Source of the DNA: Companilactobacillus bobalius
GTDB taxonomy: Bacteria; Bacillota; Bacilli; Lactobacillales; Lactobacillaceae
Direction: 5' to 3'
Length of the DNA: 64,000 nt
Assembly (NCBI RefSeq): GCF_009764355.1
Contig: NZ_LNUA01000010.1
Coordinates: forward strand, 1-64,000
The number at the start of each line of letters is the position of its first letter. The first letter of the stretch is position 1. Positions 51,091-58,837 of the stretch are shown here, in pieces. The notes beneath the pieces were generated by a model. That model saw only the letters and a list, made by a program, of their open reading frames with translations. It did no database searches and had not been told where the DNA came from. The translations under genes were made by a program, and so were the position numbers.

Positions 51091-52002
51091 TATCTGACAC
51101 CTCATTCGAGTCATAATAACGGAGGAATAAGTCTTCAAGAGTAGGTGGAGTTGCTTGTAATGAAAGAATCTGTTTTTGAGCTAAGTAGTTCATGATGTTA
51201 TCAAGTTCTTCTGAATCAACCGCCAAAGTTGTAACGCCGTTATTATCAAAATTCACATTGTGAACTCCCGTTAGGTTTTGAATATCGGGTATAGCTGCTT
51301 TGGTTTGAACTTTAATAATGGTTCTAGTTAGATGTCTCATTTGTTCCAAAGTACCGGTCTCAACAATTTTGCCTTCTCGGATGATACCGATACGATCACA
51401 CATTTTCTCCACTTCAGAGAGAATGTGGCTGGATAAAAGAACTGCTTTGCCCTTAGTTTTTAACTGGAGAACCTCTTTTTGAAAGATTTCTTCGTTTAAA
51501 GGATCAAGACCACTCGTCGGTTCATCGAAGATATAGAAATCAGCATCAGTTGAGAATGCAGCAATTAACGCTACTTTTTGACGATTCCCTTTAGAATAAG
51601 TACGTGCTTTCTTAGTTGGATCTAATTGGAAGGATTTAATCAATTGGTCAGTTTTTGCCGAATGTTTAGTGTGGCTTAATTTTAAAAAAAGATCGATAAT
51701 TTCACCACCACTGAGATTAGGCCAAAGATAAACATCGCCAGGAACATAGGCAAGTCGACGGTGAATGGCAACGGCATCTTTGAATACATATCCTGTTCAA
51801 AAATAGTAGCCTTGCCACCACTAGCGCGTAGAATACCTAATAAAGTACGAATGGTAGTCGACTTGCCAGCTCCATTTGGACCAATGAAGCCAAATACTTC
51901 TCCCGGATAGATGTCGAAAGTAATATCTTTTAAGGCCTCAAATTTACCAAATTTCTTTTGAAGATGTTCAATATGTAAAGTAGGAATTTTTGCATTATCC
52001 AT
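51080..52002 (-). pseudogene. ABC transporter ATPase interrupted by a frameshift
   Basis: Two frames together give one complete ABC ATPase of about 307 residues. The N-terminal part has Walker A (GFIGPNGAGKSTTIRTLLG) and runs on to FEQDMYSK, then goes out of frame near 51777-51783. From there the other frame reads without stops DAVAIHRRLAYVPGDVYLWPNLSGGE, then YSKGNRQKVALIAAF (signature), FYIFDEPTSGLD (Walker B) and LLSSHILSEVEKMCDR. One base missing from a short A-run (minus strand) would explain it. AGGGG precedes the ATG at 52002. It is the partner of the permease at 49474. Sequencing error remains possible. Confidence 0.85.
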
Positions 52003-52116
52003 AATAATTACCCCTAAAAATGAAATATATATTCCTGAATAGTTCATTATTTATCGAGTATATTAGAGCCAGAAAATAAGCATGTCAATAAGAAGGAAAG
52101 TTGGAAATAAATCATT

Positions 52117-52209
52117 TTGACGATCTTTTTGGAGGATATCAGAAACAAAAAGGCTTCTATAGCAGAAATTGCTAAAGAGGCCCGAGTATCACAAGTTAAG
52201 TACTCATGA
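52117..52209 (+). pseudogene. Remnant of a TetR-type helix-turn-helix
   Basis: A 30-codon open stretch reads LEDIRNKKASIAEIAKEARVSQVKYS and stops. This resembles the N-terminal DNA-binding part of TetR regulators, with no downstream domain left. It lies in the 223-base gap upstream of the broken ABC ATPase gene and may be the fossil of its regulator. No ribosome-binding site is apparent. Confidence 0.4.
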
Positions 52210-52225
52210 AAATGGCGTTATTCAT

Positions 52226-52876
52226 CTATTCTTTTACAGTATTATTGGGCGTTAAATATGGTAAACGTAATTGATAATCGTCGAAGAAGTCACTTTTGAG
52301 CTTACCGAATTCATCAATCAAGGCGTGAAGTTCTTCAGCTTGCTTGGATGTTAATTTGAAATCTCGTTCAACGGCATTTTTCAATTGCATGTAAGTTGGT
52401 TTTTCAATGAAAGTATGCAAATGACGGAATAACTTCATGGAATAATTGTCAGCGACAAAGGTAGGACGATGAAAGTAGTAGAGTAATAGGACATCAGCTG
52501 TTTCGTTGCCAACGCCTTTGAGAGCAACTAATCGTTTACGCAACAAGTTGGTAGGGAGTTTCTCCCAATCAGCAAAATTATTTCGATAGGCCGTCAGTAG
52601 AGAACGTAAGTAGATGGCTTTATTATGAAAGAAGCCACTAGGTTGAATCAATTCTTGCAATTGATCTTGTGGTACAGCTAGCATTTTATCGACTTCAAAG
52701 TTGGTTACTTGCTTGAGATTAGCTAACGAACGATCGGCGTTTTTCCAGTTAGTATTTTGAATCAAAATCATACCAGTTAACATTTCTTCAGTATTTTCAG
52801 CGGGCCACCAGTTTTGCTCGCCCAATTTTTGGTGCAGTATATCTAATAAGTCATAAATCGTAATTTGTTTGTACAA
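52226..52876 (-). CDS. HhH-GPD base excision DNA glycosylase (endonuclease III-like)
   Basis: A 216-residue DNA glycosylase of the HhH-GPD superfamily. The helix-hairpin-helix LKGVGNETADVLLLYYF is followed by the catalytic Asp in FVADNYSMKLFRHL. The Lys used by bifunctional Nth enzymes is replaced (GVGNETAD), and no Cys-rich iron-sulfur loop exists at the C-terminus. It is therefore probably monofunctional, nearer to MagIII-type 3-methyladenine glycosylases. Start TTG at 52876, eight bases after GGGGGA. Confidence 0.88.
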   Translation of the reverse strand: MYKQITIYDLLDILHQKLGEQNWWPAENTEEMLTGMILIQNTNWKNADRSLANLKQVTNFEVDKMLAVPQDQLQELIQPSGFFHNKAIYLRSLLTAYRNNFADWEKLPTNLLRKRLVALKGVGNETADVLLLYYFHRPTFVADNYSMKLFRHLHTFIEKPTYMQLKNAVERDFKLTSKQAEELHALIDEFGKLKSDFFDDYQLRLPYLTPNNTVKE

Positions 52877-53028
52877 AGTGAATATCCCCCTAAACGTTAT
52901 TATCCACTTGCCGGCTAAATTTGTCCGGAATTACTTCTTGGAGACGTTTTCATAGACATATGGTTTTATTTCAGAAAATAAATAGTGTTATCATATTTAT
53001 CGCTGAGTTAATTACAGGGGGTGTAATT

Positions 53029-53307
53029 ATGTTAGGGACAATTTTTGTGATTGGTTCAATAGCCTCCTTGATTCTTGAGAAATATGTTTTAGCAAATAAT
53101 TCACATGTATGGTTAGGAGCTATTGTGCCGGTACTATCAATTGGATTTATCGTCTGGTTGATGTTATCTAGCCTAATGCAATTCAACGCTACAAATATTC
53201 TACTTGCGATCATCTACGTATCGCTAAGTTTTATTTTCTGGGGACAAGGAAACGACTTGTATCACCAAAGAGTCGTTCACAAGGTTTATGAATCAAGTAA
53301 TCTATAG
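53029..53307 (+). CDS. Small membrane protein
   Basis: A 92-residue protein with three hydrophobic segments (about 1-18, 25-44 and 51-68) and a short basic tail; no family recognised. The open frame extends upstream to 52921, but AGGGGGTG lies six bases before the ATG at 53029. Stands alone with a strong terminator. Confidence 0.65.
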   Translation: MLGTIFVIGSIASLILEKYVLANNSHVWLGAIVPVLSIGFIVWLMLSSLMQFNATNILLAIIYVSLSFIFWGQGNDLYHQRVVHKVYESSNL

Positions 53308-53308
53308 T

Positions 53309-53356
53309 AAAAAAGTTCTAAGCAAAGAGTAAATTCTTTGTTTAGAACTTTTTTTG
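53309..53356. terminator. Convergent terminator before pcp
   Basis: AAAAAGTTCTAAGCAAAGA pairs with TCTTTGTTTAGAACTTTTT (one mismatch) over a short loop, with T-runs on both strands. Confidence 0.9.
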
Positions 53357-53371
53357 TTTTTTTGATAGCGT

Positions 53372-54019
53372 TTAATTCAAACTACCACCGATAACTTCAA
53401 TATCACCTTTACCATCGCGCTCAACAATGGCTGTAATGGCGGCAGTAATTCCCTTAACATCGTCAGCTAGTGAAAGAGAAGGTGTTTCAGGACGATTCAA
53501 AACTTGATTAGGCAAGAAGGGAATGTGCATGAAACCAGCCTTTAAGTCAGGGAATTCTTTATCAATCATGTATTGAACTTGATACATGATGTGGTTGCAG
53601 ACGTAAGTTCCGGCGGTTGTGGAAACTTGACTAGGAATTCCAGCTTCGATAATCGCCTGTGCCATAGCTTTAACGGGCAATTGTGTGAAATAAGCAGTCT
53701 GTCCATCTTCATGGATTGGTTGATTACGAGGTTGGTAACCAGCATTATCTTTAATTCGACCATCGTCAAAATTGATGGCAACTCTTTCAGGTGTTAAAGC
53801 GTAACGACCACCAGCTTGGCCAATGTCCAAAACGTAATCGGGTTTATTATCAAGAATAGCTTGATGAACGACTTCAGCACATTTATTGAAGATAGTTGGA
53901 ATCTCTACTTTAATAATTTCAGCTCCAGCAATTGTATCGGGTAATTTCTTTACAGCTTCAATAGCCGGATTAATTTTGTCAGAACCAAAGGGATCAAAAC
54001 CAGTTACAAGAATTTTCAT
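53372..54019 (-). CDS. pcp: Pyrrolidone-carboxylate (pyroglutamyl) peptidase
   Basis: A 215-residue C15 cysteine peptidase that removes N-terminal pyroglutamate from peptides. The triad is visible: Glu78 in [16 protein letters not shown], Cys141 in [11 protein letters not shown] and His165 in MHIPFLP. GAGG precedes the ATG. It lies 15 bases after the DUF979 gene in the DUF969-DUF979-pcp operon, which suggests that the two membrane proteins move pyroglutamate or pyroglutamyl peptides (inference). Confidence 0.96.
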   Translation of the reverse strand: MKILVTGFDPFGSDKINPAIEAVKKLPDTIAGAEIIKVEIPTIFNKCAEVVHQAILDNKPDYVLDIGQAGGRYALTPERVAINFDDGRIKDNAGYQPRNQPIHEDGQTAYFTQLPVKAMAQAIIEAGIPSQVSTTAGTYVCNHIMYQVQYMIDKEFPDLKAGFMHIPFLPNQVLNRPETPSLSLADDVKGITAAITAIVERDGKGDIEVIGGSLN

Positions 54020-54034
54020 AATAAAACTTCCTCC

Positions 54035-54952
54035 TTAAAATGCTAAAAAGTACATTAATATAATTTGAACGACTAATAGAGTTAGTGCAATTGGATATTG
54101 TTGTTTTATGACGCCTAGATTATCTTTCATTTCTAGCAATGCTACAGGTAAAGAATTGAAATTAGCAGCCATTGGTGTCATTAAAGTACCACAATAACCA
54201 GATGTCATACCTAATGCAGCAACTACAGCAGGGTTACCGCCCTGAGCTACAACAAAGGGAATACCGATCCCAGCTGTAATAACGGCAAAGGCAGCAAAAG
54301 CATTTCCCATTACCATGGTAAAAATTACCATAGCGACACAATATAGGACTACTCCTAAGAGGTGATTACCTGCTGGGAAGACACCTGAAATGGCTTTGGA
54401 AGTAACATCGCCAACACCAGAAGCAGTAAAAATAACACCTAGTGTAGCCAACAACTGTGGCAATACACCGGCAGTTCCGACGGAACGAACCATTCTTTCA
54501 CTATCATGATAAGTAGTTTTAGCATCAGTTTTAGATATGATCATAGCAATAATCAAGGCAATTACTGAAGCAATACCGATTCCGACTTGACCGCCTAATT
54601 TAGTGAACTGACTGATTAGAATAGAGAAGATAGCAAGAACAACACTAGGGAAGAATAACCAAGCCCCTAAACGCTTAGCTGATTTTTCAGCAATTTCTTT
54701 ATTAACTTCCTTTAGCTTACCGACTTTGATTTGCTTGAGTAAGGAAAGTACACCCACAAAAACAATCAAGAGACCGATGACAAGATTAGGTAAGTATTTT
54801 CCAACAGCAAAGATAATGCCCATGATTAACCAGAATAATCCGGTACCAATGCGAGCTGAATTATCTTTGTCACGGAATGATTCGATACTGGCGAAGACCA
54901 TAATCAAACCAATTAGAACGTAGAAGATTTCTAGAATATTATTAACATTCAT
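54035..54952 (-). CDS. DUF979 family membrane protein
   Basis: A 305-residue membrane protein with about nine segments, matching DUF979 in the block GNAFAAFAVITAGIGIPFVVAQGGNPAVVAALGMTSGYCGTLMTPMAANFNSLP. DUF979 and DUF969 genes are found side by side and look like two halves of one transporter of the ion-transporter superfamily. Transported compound unknown. It starts 17 bases after DUF969. Confidence 0.9.
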   Translation of the reverse strand: MNVNNILEIFYVLIGLIMVFASIESFRDKDNSARIGTGLFWLIMGIIFAVGKYLPNLVIGLLIVFVGVLSLLKQIKVGKLKEVNKEIAEKSAKRLGAWLFFPSVVLAIFSILISQFTKLGGQVGIGIASVIALIIAMIISKTDAKTTYHDSERMVRSVGTAGVLPQLLATLGVIFTASGVGDVTSKAISGVFPAGNHLLGVVLYCVAMVIFTMVMGNAFAAFAVITAGIGIPFVVAQGGNPAVVAALGMTSGYCGTLMTPMAANFNSLPVALLEMKDNLGVIKQQYPIALTLLVVQIILMYFLAF

Positions 54953-54969
54953 ATATTTAACCTCGCTTA

Positions 54970-55626
54970 TTAGACTTCAAATTGTTTATCAAAACGTCTG
55001 TTGTAATAAGCGGTAATTAAGAACGTGATGACAGCCATTGGAATTGAGTAAAGTACGATGTTAGCTGGTGTGGCAGTATAGCCGAGTGATTTCATGGTAC
55101 TAGACATTAAGAGGACACCACTTGAAGCGATGAATAGATTTTGTGAGAAAAAGTTACCAAAGTTGTCAGTTGCGGCGGCACGAGCTTTGATCAAATCAAC
55201 TTGTTTATCGGTTAAAGGCTTTTTGACACTAGCAGCGGCTTGAGCCATTGGATTGATTAAAGGACGGATGAATTGAACTTGACCAGAAAGTGCGATACCC
55301 ATAGCATCGGTAATTTCACGAATTGCTAAATAAAGATTGAATATTTTTCCAGCAGAAAGATTTTTAATTTTGCTAATACCGTTGACGGCAGCTTGCTTCA
55401 AACCATGACTTTCAACGACACCAATCATTGGTAGAGTGAGGAAAAATAGTGAAACCATACGATTATCCATAAACCCTTTTCCAAGGATTGTCAGTACGTG
55501 AGTTATGGACATACCAGAAACTAAACCAGTTGCCAGAGCGGCAGCGACAACAACAGCTATAGTATCTAATTTGAAAGCAAAGCCAAGAATAATAATAACG
55601 ATTCCAATTAATTTTAAATATTCCAT
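54970..55626 (-). CDS. DUF969 family membrane protein
   Basis: A 218-residue membrane protein with about five segments, with the DUF969 blocks LTLPMIGVVESHGLKQAA, REITDAMGIALSGQVQFIRPLINPMAQAAA and ARAAATDNFGNFFSQNLF. First gene of DUF969-DUF979-pcp. Together with DUF979 it likely forms a permease; the recurrence with pcp points to pyroglutamyl compounds. GGAGG precedes the ATG. Confidence 0.9.
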   Translation of the reverse strand: MEYLKLIGIVIIILGFAFKLDTIAVVVAAALATGLVSGMSITHVLTILGKGFMDNRMVSLFFLTLPMIGVVESHGLKQAAVNGISKIKNLSAGKIFNLYLAIREITDAMGIALSGQVQFIRPLINPMAQAAASVKKPLTDKQVDLIKARAAATDNFGNFFSQNLFIASSGVLLMSSTMKSLGYTATPANIVLYSIPMAVITFLITAYYNRRFDKQFEV

Positions 55627-55710
55627 TCTGTTTCCTCCTAATTATTAAATTTATTCCCTATTTTAGCACGCATTATTTAATAAAAGTTAGAATGATTAAA
55701 AAAAGTCTAA

Positions 55711-55750
55711 TAAAAAAAGACGCAACCAAGATATTATCGGTTGTGTCTTT
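55711..55750 (-). terminator. Terminator of the cardiolipin synthase gene
   Basis: On the minus strand AAAGAC-CAACC pairs with GGTTG-GTCTTT (one mismatch), followed by seven T residues. Confidence 0.85.
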
Positions 55751-55763
55751 ACGTAAGTTGAAT

Positions 55764-57230
55764 TTAAAGGATAGGTGATAACAAACGAGAGAAGCGTTGT
55801 TTGAAATGAAGCCACATTCCTTGTTCTTTAATAATTTCTGGAGTTAATAATAGTGAATCTTTCATATCATTCTCAAATGAACGAGCAATTTGATGAGCCA
55901 CTTTAGCATCGTAGATAAAGGCATTAGCTTCAAAATTTAGCGAGTAACTTCTAAAATCGTGGTTCATTGAACCAACGGAACAAATCTTGCCATCAAAGAC
56001 AGAAGTCTTAGCGTGCAAGAATCCCTTTTGGTAGCTGTAAATCTTGATACCATAAGTAGTCAATAAATTGGCATAGTATTGCGTTGCACGATAAATGAAG
56101 GGATGATCAGGCATACATGGAATCATGATTCTGACATCAACTCCGGAACGGGCAGCAATTGTTAGAGCGGTAAACATAGCATCATCTGGTACCAAGTAAG
56201 GCGATTGAATCCAAACGCTCTTCTTAGCACTGACAATCATATCAATGAATCCGTCTTTTAAAATTTCTTCACGACTATCGGGTCCATCAGAAATAATCTG
56301 AATTGGCAGATTAGCATCAGAATTAAATTTATCGGATGGAAAGTATTTTTCCAAGAAAGCTAAAGGTTCAGCGTTACGGTCTAGGGAAGCATTCCAATCA
56401 CGGAAAAATCTCTCCTGTAACAAGAGGGTAGCGGCACCAAAAATTCTGGAGTGGGTGTCACGCCAATAACCAAACTTTTCAGTCGTATTGACATATTGGT
56501 CACCGACGTTAAACCCACCGATCCAACCAGTTGTACCATCAATAACAACGATCTTTCGGTGCAAGTGATAGTTCAAACGAGTTTTAGCAATGACATTTTT
56601 AGAAGTGATAAAAGGTAAGACTTCACCACCAGCAGCTTGAAATTCCTTGAAATATCTTGGCTTAGTTCCACCAGAACCCCATGGGTCATATAGGATACGG
56701 ACTTCTAATCCTTCTTTAGCTTTTTGTGTTAAGAGATCAAGAAATTTGTCTCCAATGTCACTCTTAATAAAAGCATAGTATTCGACATGAACGGTTTCTT
56801 TAGCTTGACGGATGTCCTCAAACATACCCTTGAACTTTTCTTGTCCATCAAAATAAAGTTTGATCTCGTTATGACGAGTTAACGGTGCTTCTTCAGTCTC
56901 ATTGAAGAATCTTATTATGTGGTCCGCATAATGTGTCTCATCGTAACGTGAGGCGTTTTGCGGACGTTTTTGAGCGGCAATAGCCATTCTTTTCAGCTGG
57001 CTTAAACTATAGTGCTCTTGTTTACTGATATTAAATATCTTTTCTTGAGCAATCCCACGTCCCAGAAATGCATAGATAAGGAACCCCAAAATTGGTAGTA
57101 GAACAAGAACTAAAATCCAAGCCCAAGTAGTAACGATATTACGAGGTCTATGGAAAACAGTAATAAGTGCGGATATAGTATTGACTGTTAGAATTATGAG
57201 AATTAGCCAGATGATCCAAGTATCAATCAT
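55764..57230 (-). CDS. cls: Cardiolipin synthase
   Basis: A 488-residue phospholipase-D-type cardiolipin synthase that joins two phosphatidylglycerol molecules. Two N-terminal membrane helices (TWIIWLILIILTVNTISALI; TTWAWILVLVLLPILGFLIYAFLGRGI) precede two HKD motifs, YHLHRKIVVIDGTTGWIGG near residue 220 and FLHAKTSVFDGKICSVGS near 400. Length is standard. GAGGGG precedes the ATG. Monocistronic with its own terminator. Confidence 0.95.
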   Translation of the reverse strand: MIDTWIIWLILIILTVNTISALITVFHRPRNIVTTWAWILVLVLLPILGFLIYAFLGRGIAQEKIFNISKQEHYSLSQLKRMAIAAQKRPQNASRYDETHYADHIIRFFNETEEAPLTRHNEIKLYFDGQEKFKGMFEDIRQAKETVHVEYYAFIKSDIGDKFLDLLTQKAKEGLEVRILYDPWGSGGTKPRYFKEFQAAGGEVLPFITSKNVIAKTRLNYHLHRKIVVIDGTTGWIGGFNVGDQYVNTTEKFGYWRDTHSRIFGAATLLLQERFFRDWNASLDRNAEPLAFLEKYFPSDKFNSDANLPIQIISDGPDSREEILKDGFIDMIVSAKKSVWIQSPYLVPDDAMFTALTIAARSGVDVRIMIPCMPDHPFIYRATQYYANLLTTYGIKIYSYQKGFLHAKTSVFDGKICSVGSMNHDFRSYSLNFEANAFIYDAKVAHQIARSFENDMKDSLLLTPEIIKEQGMWLHFKQRFSRLLSPIL

Positions 57231-57314
57231 AAAATAAATTCCCCTCTATTTATTTATAAAGAAAGTTTACTTCAAAATACTAATAAAATCTAATTATTGA
57301 ATATAATTTGGTAA

Positions 57315-57340
57315 TAAAAAAAGCCGCTTTCGCGACTTTT
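57315..57340 (-). terminator. Terminator of the YugP-like gene
   Basis: AAGTCGC and GCGGCTT pair (one G-U) over GAAA on the minus strand and run into seven T residues. Confidence 0.85.
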
Positions 57341-57342
57341 AC

Positions 57343-58038
57343 TTAATTTCTGTTATCACCGAAAATTAGTATCAAACGTAATAGTTGTAAGGCAGTTGAG
57401 ATAACAGCGGCCACATAAGTTAAAGCAGCGGCGAAAAGAACTTGTTTAACCATTGGCACTTCGTCACTATCGACAAGTGTACTGGAACTTAAGATCTTTA
57501 CGGCACGACCAGAAGCATTGAACTCAACTGGTAGAGTGACAACTTGAAACAAAACAACTAAAGCGAATAACCAAATTCCGATTTGAATCAGAGTTTGATT
57601 TGCACCCAAGATAACACCTAATAAGATGATTGGAATTGAGAAGTTAGATCCAAGATTTACAGCAGGGACCAAAGCTGATCTCAATCTCATAGGGGCGTAA
57701 CTTGTTTGGTCTTGAATGGCATGTCCACACTCATGGGCTGCCACACCGATAGCCGCAACAGAAGTTGAATCGTAGGTAGATTCAGAAAGATTCAACGTTT
57801 TATTAGTAGGGTTGTAGTTATCAGTTAACTTACCACTAACTCTTTGAATTTGAACGTTTTGAAGCCCAGCATTATCAAGAATAAATCTAGCAGCATCAGC
57901 ACCACTAGTTCCGTGGTGACTAGGAACTTCATCATACTTTTTGAAATTATGATTTACATACCATGATGCCCATAAACTGATAACAAGACCAATAATTATC
58001 AGGAGATAGCTGGGACCAAAGAAACCATATGTATACAT
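57343..58038 (-). CDS. YugP-like zinc metallopeptidase
   Basis: A 231-residue membrane metallopeptidase (Zn_peptidase_2 family). N-terminal membrane segment (SYLLIIIGLVISLWASWYV), the zinc motif HECGH at residues 102-106 in IGVAAHECGHAIQDQ, and two or three further hydrophobic segments. The family is usually anchored with the active site in or near the membrane; its substrate is unknown. GAGGAG precedes the ATG. It follows the 58045 gene by six bases, so the two share a message. Confidence 0.92.
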   Translation of the reverse strand: MYTYGFFGPSYLLIIIGLVISLWASWYVNHNFKKYDEVPSHHGTSGADAARFILDNAGLQNVQIQRVSGKLTDNYNPTNKTLNLSESTYDSTSVAAIGVAAHECGHAIQDQTSYAPMRLRSALVPAVNLGSNFSIPIILLGVILGANQTLIQIGIWLFALVVLFQVVTLPVEFNASGRAVKILSSSTLVDSDEVPMVKQVLFAAALTYVAAVISTALQLLRLILIFGDNRN

Positions 58039-58044
58039 ATATTG

Positions 58045-58494
58045 TTAACTCCTCTTTAATAACTTTTTGTTAAAGATAGTATAACCATTATTTGTGAAGT
58101 TTTCTTGAACTAGGTGGTCCAAGTCGTTAATTTCAATATCTGTCAATAAGATTTGATCACGCAAGAAGATGAGTAGTCGATCGGAGATTTCTTTCTTTTC
58201 ATCATCAGTTAGACCTTTGAAAGTTATCATCAATGCTGCTGAATGTTTTTCCAAATCAAGGTCACTGAGACTGATCAATGCTGAGATCTGCTTGGCATCC
58301 TTCTTTTGAATAAACCAGTAAATACCATCGTTCTTCATGATAACTTTAGCGGTATTAGAGATATATTCGGTTGTGGGGTCGATATCCTCATCTAGAAACT
58401 CACTAACTTCTTTTAGATTAAAGCGACTGGGAAAGTCCCAGCAGAAGTTATTTGTGATAAAAGGTCGATAATCGCGCATTTTTTGGTTTGTCAT
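58045..58494 (-). CDS. Uncharacterised soluble protein upstream of YugP-like gene
   Basis: A 149-residue soluble protein without signal peptide. The middle part (AKVIMKNDGIYWFIQKKDAKQISALISLSDLDLEKHSAALMITFKGL) has an alternating strand pattern reminiscent of GNAT-type folds, but acetyl-CoA motifs are not evident, so I leave function open. The ribosome-binding site is poor, and the start could be the later ATG at residue 6. It is cotranscribed with the peptidase gene. Confidence 0.65.
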   Translation of the reverse strand: MTNQKMRDYRPFITNNFCWDFPSRFNLKEVSEFLDEDIDPTTEYISNTAKVIMKNDGIYWFIQKKDAKQISALISLSDLDLEKHSAALMITFKGLTDDEKKEISDRLLIFLRDQILLTDIEINDLDHLVQENFTNNGYTIFNKKLLKRS

Positions 58495-58599
58495 TAAAAA
58501 ATTTCATACGGTGGTTGGTCGTATTACTTATCCCTCCCTTTTTCTTATTGTGGTTTGTGGTTCTTTTTTGGAATAACCATTGTTCTATGTTTAATAGTG

Positions 58600-58837
58600 G
58601 AAACGAGCTCCACAGGCCAGATTCTTGTGCTTTGTCTGACTTCACGAACTACCTGCTTCGCGGCTAATTCGCAAAGTCCTGCAAATGCTCGGAACTGTTC
58701 CGCTCTCTATTTGAAACGAGCTCCACAAGGGCAACCTCTTCCGGTTTGCTACAGTATTGAAATTGCCCACATGGTGCCGCGTGCGATTCCAATACTTAGG
58801 CAAATCCTCGGAGGCTAACCGCCCTTGCTCCGCCCTC
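58600..58837. repeat. Structured tandem repeat, family B (two units)
   Basis: GAAACGAGCTCCACA occurs exactly at 58600-58614 and 58714-58728. The second unit folds into a long hairpin: CAAGGGC (58727-58733) with GCCCTTG (58821-58827), then CCTC/GAGG, CCG/CGG, TTTGC/GCAAA and AGTATTG/CAATACT. The first unit pairs less completely. GC content is visibly higher than around it. It fills the 343-base gap 58495-58837 after the YhgE/Pip gene. No coding potential is supported. Confidence 0.7.

Noticed and set aside
58555..58818. An 87-codon plus-strand frame between the 58045 gene and YhgE/Pip
   Set aside because: It runs through the two structured repeat units, has no ribosome-binding site and shows no protein-like pattern.
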